Source of the DNA: Bog-159 sp035499555
GTDB lineage: Bacteria; Acidobacteriota; Terriglobia; Bryobacterales; Bryobacteraceae
NCBI GenBank assembly: GCA_035499555.1
Contig: DATJYO010000064.1
Location: 186,001 to 250,000 of the forward strand
Direction: 5' to 3'
DNA length: 64,000 nt
Positions within the stretch are counted from its first letter, which is position 1, and the number at the start of each line of letters is the position of its first letter. A program made the translations under genes and the position numbers. Shown here in pieces: positions 27,457-35,848 of the stretch. The notes beneath the pieces are model-generated. The model had not been told where the DNA came from. It did not search any database and saw only the letters and a program-made list of their open reading frames with translations.

Positions 27457-27828
27457 TCACTCTCTGCCGCGCAGGCGCTCCATCCGGCGGCGGTTGCGCT
27501 TGGACGGCCGGCCCTCGCCGGGCAATTCGAAATACAGCGTGGTCCGGCGCTCTTCCGCCAGTTTGAGCCGCAATTCCCGGCTGGCCTCCGTTTCCCGGTA
27601 GAGAGTCTGCGCCACCGCTGCCGGGCCCCGCATGTCGCTCAGCAGCAGGACATCCAGGTGGAATTCGCCGCTGTCGTTCTTGACCCGCAGGCGGTCGCCG
27701 ACGCGCACTTCGCGCGCCGGTTTGGCCGTCTGCCCGTTGGATTCGACCCGGCCCAGATCGCAGGCCCGCGTCGCCAGCGCACGCGTCTTGAAGAACCGGG
27801 CGGCCCACAGCCACTTGTCGATGCGCAT
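27457..27828 (-). CDS. S4-domain RNA-binding protein, Hsp15-like
   Basis: 123 residues starting MRIDKWLWAARFFKTRALATRACDLGRVESNG, the S4 fold as in Hsp15 (HslR), followed by VRVGDRLRVKND and a basic C-terminal tail (GRPSKRNRRRMERLRG). Hsp15 binds free 50S subunits with stalled peptidyl-tRNA and helps rescue them; a matching role is inferred. It lies 16 bases after the zinc ribbon gene on the same strand. Confidence 0.9.
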   Translation of the reverse strand: MRIDKWLWAARFFKTRALATRACDLGRVESNGQTAKPAREVRVGDRLRVKNDSGEFHLDVLLLSDMRGPAAVAQTLYRETEASRELRLKLAEERRTTLYFELPGEGRPSKRNRRRMERLRGRE

Positions 27829-27844
27829 CCCTCGCCGGCCGCCT

Positions 27845-28045
27845 CTAGGGCCGGTTGGTCAGCAGACCACCCAGAAAGAATCCAAAGCCAAGGATCGCAT
27901 CGCAATGCGGGCAGGAGTACATGATCTCCTTCTTGACCACGCCGGAGACTTCCCGGTGCACGCCTTCGGGATCCGTAATGTCCACGGCATCTCGCCGGGT
28001 CTTGTCCAGGGTGACAACCTGGTGGCAGTAAGGGCACTTGGGCAT
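27845..28045 (-). CDS. small double-CxxC zinc ribbon protein
   Basis: 66 residues: MPKCPYCHQVV at the start and SCPHCDAILGFGFFLGGLL near the end, giving two CxxC knuckles for one zinc ribbon. Between them are charged strands (TLDKTRRDAVDITDPEGVHREVSG), and the C-terminal GFGFFLGGLL is strongly hydrophobic. No family is recognised. Start placed at the ATG just before the first CxxC; the frame is open further upstream, with another ATG at 28129, and no Shine-Dalgarno decides between them. It is cotranscribed with the S4 gene. Confidence 0.7.
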   Translation of the reverse strand: MPKCPYCHQVVTLDKTRRDAVDITDPEGVHREVSGVVKKEIMYSCPHCDAILGFGFFLGGLLTNRP

Positions 28046-28305
28046 AGTTTGATTTTGACGCGGTAACGGCGTTGGCGCCAGCCCCTTTGGTGCCGAGGCT
28101 GTAAAACTGGTAAAGTTCCAAGCGTCCATCTTGAATTCGCCATTTTCATGTGGACGTCCGCCCGTTGGATTCCGCGCGGCCAGGGTGCGCGTCTTTCGCA
28201 CGCCTCCACAGCCACCGCTGGCGGCCCCCAAATTAGGATAAAAAGGTCTTGTGTCTGGGAGAAAGTCGAAGAACTTTGACCACCTCCCGACACTGAATCA
28301 GTGAA

Positions 28306-28689
28306 ATGAAGAAGTTGACTCCCATCCCCCTAACCATGGAACTCACTTCGCGAAGTTGCGCCCGCTGCGGAATCCGATTCCAGACGCGTGTCAAGCATTA
28401 TATCTGTCCGGCATGCCGCCAGTCTGGAAAGCAGGAAGTCCGTACGACCAAGCTGTCGCCCCGTGAACAACAGATCGTCACCCTCATCCAGGAAGCCAAG
28501 TCCAACAAGCAGATTGCCTTCGAACTCCAACTCACCGAAGGGACGGTCAAGGAGTATCTCTACCGTATATTCCGCAAGATGAACGTAGGCAGTCGAACCG
28601 AGTTGGCCTTGCGTTCCTACCGTGAGAGTTTGATGCCACCGATTCCTGACATGGCGTCCTTTCCGCTCCCGCTCGAACGCGCGCAGTAA
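28306..28689 (+). CDS. zinc ribbon-LuxR-type HTH regulator
   Basis: 127 residues combining an N-terminal zinc ribbon (C18, C21, C34, C37: CARC then CPAC) with a C-terminal LuxR/GerE helix-turn-helix (LSPREQQIVTLIQEAKSNKQIAFELQLTEGTVKEYLYRIFRKMNV, about 50-95). There is no receiver or autoinducer domain, so sensing would rest on the ribbon or on a partner. It probably binds DNA as a dimer; targets are unknown. A second ATG at 28336 is a possible start. It is divergent from the zinc ribbon/S4 pair across 260 bases with no obvious further gene. Confidence 0.82.
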   Translation: MKKLTPIPLTMELTSRSCARCGIRFQTRVKHYICPACRQSGKQEVRTTKLSPREQQIVTLIQEAKSNKQIAFELQLTEGTVKEYLYRIFRKMNVGSRTELALRSYRESLMPPIPDMASFPLPLERAQ

Positions 28690-28742
28690 GAGTTTTACAC
28701 CTTTCATCCTCTGACCGGCAGGATCTCGCCCACCAGGTCTGC

Positions 28743-28748
28743 TAGAAT
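28743..28748 (+). promoter_or_regulatory. candidate -10 box TAGAAT
   Basis: TAGAAT sits 17 bases before the ATG of the cohesin/TIGR03437-like gene, with the ribosome-binding site AGGAG between them (28755-28759). No clear -35 box. Confidence 0.4.
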
Positions 28749-28765
28749 CGGCTCAGGAGCGGACC

Positions 28766-29908
28766 ATGCCGCCTCCCGTCCGACGCCTGCTCGCACCCGG
28801 TCTGCTGTTCCTTTTCTCAATTGCCCCGGCTGTTTGTGCGGACCTCTCCATGTCCGCCCAAGGGGCCAACCCCGGCGGGAGTATTCTGATTCCCATATCC
28901 CTTGCGAGCGGCGGCGAGTCCGTTAGCGGCATTCAATTCGACCTTCTTGCCGACAACCCGGCCCTCAGCCTGGTGCCGGTGATTGGGGATGCCGTCCGCA
29001 ACTCCGGCAAGACCATCTACGTCGCCTCGCCGGGAGACGGTTCCACGCGCATTCTGATTACGGAGCTGAACCAAGACTCCATTGCGGACGGTATCCTCGT
29101 CAACCTGTTCGTCAACGTGGCGCCCACCGTAGTCCCAGGCTCTTATTCCATACACTTCAAATCGGCTGTCGCAACGGATGCCTACGGCGATCCGGTCGCG
29201 CTCAGCACGCAGGACAGCTCCATCACCGTCGCGCCAGGTTATGCCGCGGCCATAAAGCCGGAGGGCGTCTTGAATGGAGCTACCCTGCTGCCGGGACCGA
29301 TTGCGCCGGGAGAGATCATCACCATAATTGGAGCCATCGGCGCGTCCCCGTCCTCGCCCAGCCTGGCGGTGAGCTTCGATGGCTTCACCGCACCCCAACT
29401 CTACGCTTCGTCCAGCCAAATCAACGCGGTAGTGCCCTTCGAACTTGACGGGGCGAGCAGCACAACTCTGGAGGTCGCCGGTCCAGCGGGCCGGCTCCAG
29501 GTCTCTCTCCCGGTGGCCTCCTCCGCCCCGGGTGTATTCACCCTGGGAGGCAGCGGCACGGGCCAAGGCGCGATCTTGAACCAGGACGGCAGCATTAATT
29601 CGCCTGCCAACCCAGCCCCGGCCGGCTCAATCGCCACGCTGTTCGCCACCGGCGCCGGCCAGACCAATCCGCCAGGTCACGACGGGATCGTCGCGACGGG
29701 CATTCTTCCCCAGCCGCGCCTTCCGGTTTCAGTCAAAATCGGCGGCTCCCTCGCCGATATCCTCTACTCCGGGGCGGCCCCCGGCTTGATCTCCGGCGCA
29801 CTGCAGGTCAACTGCCGTATACCCTCGAAAACCGCATCCGGCAGTGTGCCGGTGGTGCTGTACGTGGGTGAGGAGGCCAGCCCACCGGTCATGCTTGCGA
29901 TCAAATAG
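28766..29908 (+). CDS. secreted protein with cohesin-like domain and TIGR03437-like C-terminus
   Basis: 380 residues. A signal peptide (LLFLFSIAPAVCA) precedes a cohesin-like beta-sandwich of about 125 residues (LSMSAQGANPGGSILIPISLAS, with GIQFDLL and SIADGILVNLFVNV). The remaining 220 or so residues resemble the Solibacter C-terminal domain (TIGR03437): GVLNGATLLPGPIAPGEIITIIG, APQLYASSSQINAVVPFEL, PGVFTLGGSGTGQGAILNQDGSINSPANPAPAGSIATLFATGAGQT. This domain is typical of secreted proteins of this lineage and its function is unknown. Convergent with the giant repeat protein, 77 bases away, which carries the same two end modules. Confidence 0.87.
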   Translation: MPPPVRRLLAPGLLFLFSIAPAVCADLSMSAQGANPGGSILIPISLASGGESVSGIQFDLLADNPALSLVPVIGDAVRNSGKTIYVASPGDGSTRILITELNQDSIADGILVNLFVNVAPTVVPGSYSIHFKSAVATDAYGDPVALSTQDSSITVAPGYAAAIKPEGVLNGATLLPGPIAPGEIITIIGAIGASPSSPSLAVSFDGFTAPQLYASSSQINAVVPFELDGASSTTLEVAGPAGRLQVSLPVASSAPGVFTLGGSGTGQGAILNQDGSINSPANPAPAGSIATLFATGAGQTNPPGHDGIVATGILPQPRLPVSVKIGGSLADILYSGAAPGLISGALQVNCRIPSKTASGSVPVVLYVGEEASPPVMLAIK

Positions 29909-29985
29909 CCGGGCGGCAGCGCCGTCGCGGCCCAAAGGAAACGCGCCTGAACGACACGAACTCCAGGACCTAAACGATGATCGCG

Positions 29986-32900
29986 CTACGGCTGCACCGC
30001 CTCCACCGCCATGGTGACGACATTGCTTTGCAAGGTCCCGCCGCCCGCTTGGGCGTACTGGATCTGAACCGGTATGGCGGCGCCCGTCGGAGCTCCATCC
30101 GGGACAGTCACTAAGATGTCCTCCACACCCGGATTCGCCCCTTCGGCGGTAATGGACTGCACCGCGCCATTGACTCCCCCGAACGTCACCGACACAATGG
30201 CCGTGGTGGGCAAGCCAGTGACCCGAATCATCACGTTGTCGCCGGGTTGCGCGGGCTCGCCGAACACCAGCGGATTGCGCGCCACCGCCAGCATCGAGGT
30301 GCCTGGGAATCCGATCATTCCCTGACCCGCCCCCGAAGTATCCAGGCTGAAGATTCCCGGCGTCGCCTCCTGCATGGAGGCCTGGATGGCGCTCGTCTGT
30401 CCGGCGCCGGTAGTGAGCGAAATCTGCAATGCGGTGCCTGGATCCAACTGCGGGCACAGGAAGTCTACCCGCATTCCTGAGGCGTAGAGCAGCGGGACCG
30501 CGGCGCCGTTGACTGTGACCTGAGTGCCGCCGAATTGCTTGGCCGGCCCCTGCGTGTCGTACCAGGTCGAATCATCCTGTACCAGCCAACTTCCGAGCAG
30601 ACTGGCAATCCCATCCGGACTGCAAGACAGGCCGGTCGCCTGGCTGGCACCATTCGTCAGTCCCGTGACGTTAGGCGTGCCGGGGTCCACTTCAATCGCC
30701 ACGTTCTGCGTGGCGGTGAGGCCCAGCGTGTCCGCCGCGGTGAACACTACGCTGTATTGGCCCAACTGCGCCGGCTTCGGAGTCCATTGGAAGATACCGG
30801 TAGCCGTGTTGAAAGACGCACCCGCCGGCAACTTCGACGCAGATAGACTCACACTGCCGTTCGAATCCGCCGCGGAGACATTAAAGCTGACTGCCACGCC
30901 GGGCTTCGCTAACTGTTTGCCGGGGACGGCCAGCGCCGGCCCAGGCCCCGGAATGACGGACACGCTGTCCTTAACGGAATTGGCGCCAAAGTCAACCTGC
31001 ACCGTCTCGGACTGCGGCTTCGCCCCGGAAGCCGTGAAGCTCAGGAAGGTGAGCGTGGATTGCATCGGCCGCGTGGCGATGGCTACCGGCACGGCAAGAT
31101 CCGTGCTGCTGCTGGTTCCGCGCAAGGTGATCGAGTTCGGTATCTGATCCGAGTTGAGTTGTACTTCGCAGACGACCGGCTTTCCGGCTTGCACGGCTTT
31201 GGGCCGGCAGGAAACCGACTGCGGTTGGATCCCAATGATGGACAGGCTGGCCGTAGCCACCCCGCCCGGCAAAGCGGCCAGGATATCGGCCGTCTGGTTG
31301 CTATCCGAGATCCACCCGGTCGCCTGGAATTGGGCCGTGGTGCTGCCGGCCGCCACTAATACGCCAGCCGGTATCTGTAATCCCGCATCGGTGGCTAACA
31401 GAACGCCTGTTCCGTTCGCCGGAGCCGGCTGCGACAATCCCAGCGTGCAGGTCGATGTGGCTGTTCCCACCAGGGACGTCGGCGCACAGACCAGCGAGGT
31501 GACCGACACGTCGCCGGCGTTCGGCTGATTCTTGGTCGACACCTTGATCTTGACCCATTTCGACGCCTGGGCGAAACTGACAATCACCTGGAACTGGCCG
31601 CTGACGCTACCGGCGGTGATCGAGAAGGTCTGGCTCGCCGCGCCAGCCGGCATGGTGACGCTCGAAGGAACCAGCAGGCCCGCGCTGTTGTTGGTAGAGA
31701 CGGCGAACGTCCGGTTGGCGGCCGCGGATCGGTTCGTGGTAACCGTACAGGTGCTGCTGGCTCCCCCGGCCAGGCTGGTGGGGTTACAACTCAGGTTGGA
31801 CAGCGCCAGCGCCGCCAATAGCGTAACCGTGGTGGTCTGCGAGCTGCTCCCCAGCGTGGCCGTTACCACTGCCGTCTCCGTGTTCTTCATAGTGTCCACG
31901 GTGGGGGTGAAGGTCGCGCTGGTCGCGCCGCTCGCCACATTCACGGATGGCGGCACGGTGAGATACGAATTGCTGGCGCTCAGCATCACTGTGGTTACGC
32001 CCGGCGCCGCTTGATTCAGCGTGACCGTACAGCTATTGACGGTCTCGGAGCCCATGGTTGACGGGTTGCACTGCAACGACGCCAGGCCCATAACTGGCAA
32101 CAGCGTCAATGAGGCTGTCTGCGAACTGCTGCCGAGGGTGGCTGTTATGACTACGGTCTGCGTGTTGCTGATGGATCCCGCGGTGACTGTGAACGTGGTG
32201 CTGGCCGCGCCGGCGGGCACGGTCACCGATGTCGACTCCGCGAGCATAGGATTGTTGTCAGTCAGTGTCACAGTGGTGTTGCCGGGCGCCGGCTGATTCA
32301 GACTGACCGTACACGTGGAAGTGCCGCCCGAGTTCACCGTCGCTGGATTGCACTGAAGGGAAGCCAAAGCTAACGGCGGCAGCAGGGTTACCGAAGCGGT
32401 CTGTGAACCGCTGCCCAATGCGGCCGTGACTACGGCCGTCTGCATGCTCGTGATCGTTCCCGCCGTGGCTGTGAAGTTGGCGTTGGTCGCACCGCTGGCC
32501 ACTGTGGCCGAGGCCGGCACGGTCAGATTGGAGGTGTTGTCGCTCAGGGTCACCGTCGTGCTGCCCGGCGCCGCCTGATTCAGGGTGACCGTGCACGTGC
32601 TGCCGCCGCCGGAAGACAGGCTCGACGGGCTGCATGACACGGACGCCAGTCCCAGCGGCGGCAGCAGCGTTACCGAGGCGGTTTGTGTACTGCTGCTCAA
32701 CGACGCCGTGACTACTACGGTTTGAGTGCTGCCGATCGTTCCCGCGGCGGTGGCGCTGAAGTTGACGCTCGTTGCGCCGCTGGAGATCGATACCGAAGCC
32801 GGTACGGTCAGACCCGTGTTGTTGTCACTCACCGTCACCGTGGTACTGCCGGGCGCTGGTTGATTCAGCGAAACCGTACAAGTGCTGGTTGCGCCGGCGC

Positions 32901-35394
32901 CCAGGCTGGTGGGGCTGCACAACAGGGACGCCAAAGCCAGCGGCGGCAGCAGCGTCACGGAAGCCGTCTGCGAGCTGCTCCCCAAAGTCGCCGTGACCGT
33001 CACGGTCTGTACGCTGCTGATCGTGCTGCCTGCGTTCGCACTGAAGGTAGCCGCGGTGGCACCGCTCGTGACCACCACGGAGAACGGTACGGTCAGGCCT
33101 GCGTTGTTGTCGCTGATCGTCACCGCGGTGTTGGTGGGGGCGGGCTGATTCAGCGTAACCGTACACGAGCTGACGCCGCCGGCGGCCAGGCTGGATGGGT
33201 TGCATTGCAGCGATGCCAGCGCCAATGGCGGTAACAGCGAAATGGACGCCACCTGCGAACTGCTGCCCAGCGTCGCCGTCACCACCGCCGTCTGTGTACT
33301 GCCGATCGTGCCCGCGCTCGCTGTGAAGGTGCCGCTGCTCGCGCCGTTGGCGATCGTGACGGACGCCGGCACCGTCAGGTTCGCGTTGTTGTCGCTAACG
33401 CTAACCGCCGTGCTGGCAGGTGCGGACTGGTTCAAAGTCAACGTGCAGATGCTGTTCGCCCCCGAGCTTAGGCTCGACGGGTTACACAGCACCGATGATA
33501 GTGCCAAAGGCGGTAGCAACGTCATGGAAGCCGTCTGCGAGCTACTGCCGAAAGTGGCGGTCACAATGGCCGTCTGCGTGCTGCCGACGGTGCCCGCGGT
33601 GACGGTAAACGTCGACGTTGTCGTCCCGCCCGCCACGGTGACCGACTGCGGCACCGTCAGATTGGTGTTGTTATCGCTCAAGGTCACCAGCGTGGTGCTG
33701 GGTGCCGACTGATTCATCGTGACCGTACACGTGGCCGATGCGCCCGAACTCAGGCTGGACGGCGCGCATCCCAGCGAAGCCACCGCCAGCGGCGGAAGCA
33801 GCGAAATGGATGCCGTCTGCGAACTGCTGCCCAACGTAGCCGTGACTACGGCCGTTTGTACACTGGTGATCGTGCCGGCAGTTGCGCCGAATGTGGCGCT
33901 GGTGGCGCCGTTGGCGACGGTCACGGAGGCCGGCACCGACAGACTCGAGCTATTGTCGCTCAGCGTAACCGCGGTTGTGCTGGGTGCGGGTTGATTCAGT
34001 GTAACGGTGCAGGTGCTGATGGCGCCGGAACTCAAACTCGTGGGACTGCAAGCCAGTGAGGTGAGCGCCAGAGGCGGCAGCAGCGAAATGGATGCCGTCT
34101 GCGAACTGCTGCCCAACGTAGCCGTAACCACGGCCGTCTGCACGCTGCCGATCGTGCCGGCAGTCGCGTTGAACGTGTTGCTGGTGGCGCCGCTGGCCAC
34201 GGTCACCGAAGCGGGGACTGTCAGGCTGGCGCTGTTGTCGCTGAGCGTCACTGCCGTGTTGCTGGGCGCGGGCTGATTCAGTGTAACGGTGCAGGTGCTG
34301 ATGGCGCCGGAGCTCAAACTCGTGGGACTGCAAGCCAGTGAAGTGAGCGCCAGAGGCGGCAGCAGCGAAATGGATGCCGTCTGCGAACTGCTGCCCAACG
34401 TAGCCGTGACTACAGCCGTTTGCACGCTGCCGATCGTGCCGGCAGTAGCGTTGAAGGTCTTGCTGGTCGTCCCACTGGCCACGGTCACCGAAGTGGGTAC
34501 TGACAGATTGGCGTTGTTATCGCTCAAGGCAACCGTGGCATTCGCTGCGGGGGCCTCATTCAGCGTAACCGTGCACGTACTGGCTGCGCCGGAGCCTAAA
34601 GTGGTCGGACTGCATTGCAGAGACACCAATGCCAAGGGCGGCAACAGCGTCAGCGAAGCCGTCTGTGAACTACTGCCCAACGTGGCCGTGATCACCGCCG
34701 TCTGGGAGGTGGCGACCGTGGCGGCAGTAGCCGAAAATGAGGCGCTGCTGGCGCCGCTCGTCACCGTCGCCGAGGCCGGCAGCGTCAGGTTGGAGTTGTT
34801 GCCGCTGATGGTCACCGCCGTGTTTGCCGGCACCGCCTGATTCAAAGTGACCGTACAGCTCGAGCTGCCCGGGGTGATCACGGAACTGGGGCTGCACACC
34901 AACGAGCTCACGCCCAGCGGGGGTAGGACCGTCACGGTGCCGCCGCTCCCTGTCACCGAAACAGGGCTGCCCGACGGCGAAGCGCCCAGGGCATTCGTCA
35001 CCGAAATCGCCGTACTTGTCGTCACCGTCGGTGACAGCGTTACGCTAACCGTGGCCGCGACTCCATCCCCCAGGACGGTATTATTCATGCCTGCCAGCAG
35101 GCACATGTACGTCCCCGTGCCCTGCACGCAGGCGACGGATTTATTCGCTGCAGTTGCGGCAGATCCCGGCGCTACCGTAATGGCGGTGACGTCCGAAGGG
35201 GAGTAATTCAGTGTCCACTGAAGACCGGCAACTTGGCCGCCTGAGACGGAAGTGAGTGACAAGCCAAGCGTTGCAGTGCCGCCCTGTGCGGTTGTGCCAG
35301 ACGAAAGCGCCAGTGTATCCGACTGGCTGAAGGCGATCGGTTCGAAGCAGATCAAACAAAGGCTAAGACCGGCGAGTAGTTTATATGACGTCAT
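29986..35394 (-). CDS. giant secreted Ig-like repeat protein
   Basis: About 1802 residues. A signal peptide (MTSYKLLAGLSLCLICFEPIAFSQ) is followed by a cohesin-like domain (about 25-155), 14 tandem repeats of 94-100 residues (about 160-1490), a putative Ig domain (GVAVSFNVSAADSNGSVSLSAS) and a TIGR03437-like end (GLTNGASQATGLSCSPDG to AVEAVQP). Each repeat reads SLxCSPSSLxSGxxSTCTVTLNQPAP, then SDNN, LTVPASVTVASGA and VTATLGSSSQTASxxLLPPLA, with two Cys that could form one disulfide per module. Likely a surface adhesin or stalk. The start at 35394 has AAGGG ten bases upstream; an in-frame ATG lies 15 codons earlier inside a hairpin leader. Confidence 0.88.
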   Translation of the reverse strand: MTSYKLLAGLSLCLICFEPIAFSQSDTLALSSGTTAQGGTATLGLSLTSVSGGQVAGLQWTLNYSPSDVTAITVAPGSAATAANKSVACVQGTGTYMCLLAGMNNTVLGDGVAATVSVTLSPTVTTSTAISVTNALGASPSGSPVSVTGSGGTVTVLPPLGVSSLVCSPSSVITPGSSSCTVTLNQAVPANTAVTISGNNSNLTLPASATVTSGASSASFSATAATVATSQTAVITATLGSSSQTASLTLLPPLALVSLQCSPTTLGSGAASTCTVTLNEAPAANATVALSDNNANLSVPTSVTVASGTTSKTFNATAGTIGSVQTAVVTATLGSSSQTASISLLPPLALTSLACSPTSLSSGAISTCTVTLNQPAPSNTAVTLSDNSASLTVPASVTVASGATSNTFNATAGTIGSVQTAVVTATLGSSSQTASISLLPPLALTSLACSPTSLSSGAISTCTVTLNQPAPSTTAVTLSDNSSSLSVPASVTVANGATSATFGATAGTITSVQTAVVTATLGSSSQTASISLLPPLAVASLGCAPSSLSSGASATCTVTMNQSAPSTTLVTLSDNNTNLTVPQSVTVAGGTTTSTFTVTAGTVGSTQTAIVTATFGSSSQTASMTLLPPLALSSVLCNPSSLSSGANSICTLTLNQSAPASTAVSVSDNNANLTVPASVTIANGASSGTFTASAGTIGSTQTAVVTATLGSSSQVASISLLPPLALASLQCNPSSLAAGGVSSCTVTLNQPAPTNTAVTISDNNAGLTVPFSVVVTSGATAATFSANAGSTISSVQTVTVTATLGSSSQTASVTLLPPLALASLLCSPTSLGAGATSTCTVSLNQPAPGSTTVTVSDNNTGLTVPASVSISSGATSVNFSATAAGTIGSTQTVVVTASLSSSTQTASVTLLPPLGLASVSCSPSSLSSGGGSTCTVTLNQAAPGSTTVTLSDNTSNLTVPASATVASGATNANFTATAGTITSMQTAVVTAALGSGSQTASVTLLPPLALASLQCNPATVNSGGTSTCTVSLNQPAPGNTTVTLTDNNPMLAESTSVTVPAGAASTTFTVTAGSISNTQTVVITATLGSSSQTASLTLLPVMGLASLQCNPSTMGSETVNSCTVTLNQAAPGVTTVMLSASNSYLTVPPSVNVASGATSATFTPTVDTMKNTETAVVTATLGSSSQTTTVTLLAALALSNLSCNPTSLAGGASSTCTVTTNRSAAANRTFAVSTNNSAGLLVPSSVTMPAGAASQTFSITAGSVSGQFQVIVSFAQASKWVKIKVSTKNQPNAGDVSVTSLVCAPTSLVGTATSTCTLGLSQPAPANGTGVLLATDAGLQIPAGVLVAAGSTTAQFQATGWISDSNQTADILAALPGGVATASLSIIGIQPQSVSCRPKAVQAGKPVVCEVQLNSDQIPNSITLRGTSSSTDLAVPVAIATRPMQSTLTFLSFTASGAKPQSETVQVDFGANSVKDSVSVIPGPGPALAVPGKQLAKPGVAVSFNVSAADSNGSVSLSASKLPAGASFNTATGIFQWTPKPAQLGQYSVVFTAADTLGLTATQNVAIEVDPGTPNVTGLTNGASQATGLSCSPDGIASLLGSWLVQDDSTWYDTQGPAKQFGGTQVTVNGAAVPLLYASGMRVDFLCPQLDPGTALQISLTTGAGQTSAIQASMQEATPGIFSLDTSGAGQGMIGFPGTSMLAVARNPLVFGEPAQPGDNVMIRVTGLPTTAIVSVTFGGVNGAVQSITAEGANPGVEDILVTVPDGAPTGAAIPVQIQYAQAGGGTLQSNVVTMAVEAVQP
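30927..34911 (-). repeat. tandem array of fourteen ~282-bp coding repeats
   Basis: The array encodes the 94-residue modules of the giant protein. Modules 1-11 are close in sequence; 12-14, nearest the C-terminus, have diverged. The neighbouring modules at about 34347-34066 and 34065-33784 are nearly identical over long stretches, pointing to recent duplication or gene conversion. Modules 7 and 8 carry one extra residue. Confidence 0.9.
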
Positions 35395-35410
35395 TTTCCA
35401 GTGGCCCTTG

Positions 35411-35449
35411 GTTATGCCTCCGTGGTACGGACCACACATAACTGAGGCA
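35411..35449 (-). promoter_or_regulatory. leader with two mutually exclusive hairpins
   Basis: Just upstream of the giant gene start, TGCCTC can pair with GAGGCA, or GTTATG with CATAAC; the arms overlap, so only one can form. Both enclose GTGGT-CCGT-ACCAC. The arrangement suggests a switch or an operator, but it matches no riboswitch class I know. Confidence 0.35.
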
Positions 35450-35454
35450 AACAA

Positions 35455-35848
35455 AATGCTACTAGTATTATCGGTACCGAGGCACCTTGAAATTAGTTAT
35501 GTTAACGGCAATAAACCTGTAGCAAAGAATGCGCCGGTGACCGCCATCTGCTTGGTAGGCAACGATGATCGAGATAAATAATGTGACTGCAATAAGTTAG
35601 TATTTTGGGATTGGATAGCAACGTTTGTATGTTATCCAAAGTTAGTATACATCAGGCATTTCACACCAAATTCTAAGGGCTGCATCGTATCACTCGCGTG
35701 TCAGTCCAAAGCGGCGTGCGGTACTCTCAGGGCGGCCATCGCCGGCGTCGCTTTACCGGCCGAAAGCATGGCTGCGGCGCCGGTCCAAAACCTGTCCCCC
35801 GGATGTGGTATCTTCATTCGAAGCACCGGAAGGGGAGCGGCCCTGGCA
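35455..35848. other. AT-rich intergenic spacer with inverted repeat
   Basis: No gene seen. Bases 35455-35690 are far richer in A and T than the rest of the window. They hold an inverted repeat TTGGATA (35611-35617) / TATCCAA (35633-35639), flanked by two copies of GTTAGTAT. GATAAT near 35470 on the minus strand may serve as -10 for the giant repeat gene. From 35700 GC rises again and the leader of the monooxygenase gene begins. Confidence 0.6.

Noticed and set aside
31532..34840. Series of open frames on the plus strand (for example 31532-32014, 33200-33712, 34289-34840)
   Set aside because: They repeat with the 282-bp period of the minus-strand Ig-like array and are its antisense shadow; no start signals and no family resemblance.
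30927..34911. Regular direct repeats considered as a CRISPR-like array
   Set aside because: The 282-bp period lies in one coding frame and the repeats vary at synonymous sites; no short identical repeats with unique spacers.
35395..35560. Possible cyclic-di-GMP (GEMM) riboswitch before the giant repeat gene
   Set aside because: The conserved GEMM core and tetraloop-receptor sequences are not present; only simple hairpins are seen.
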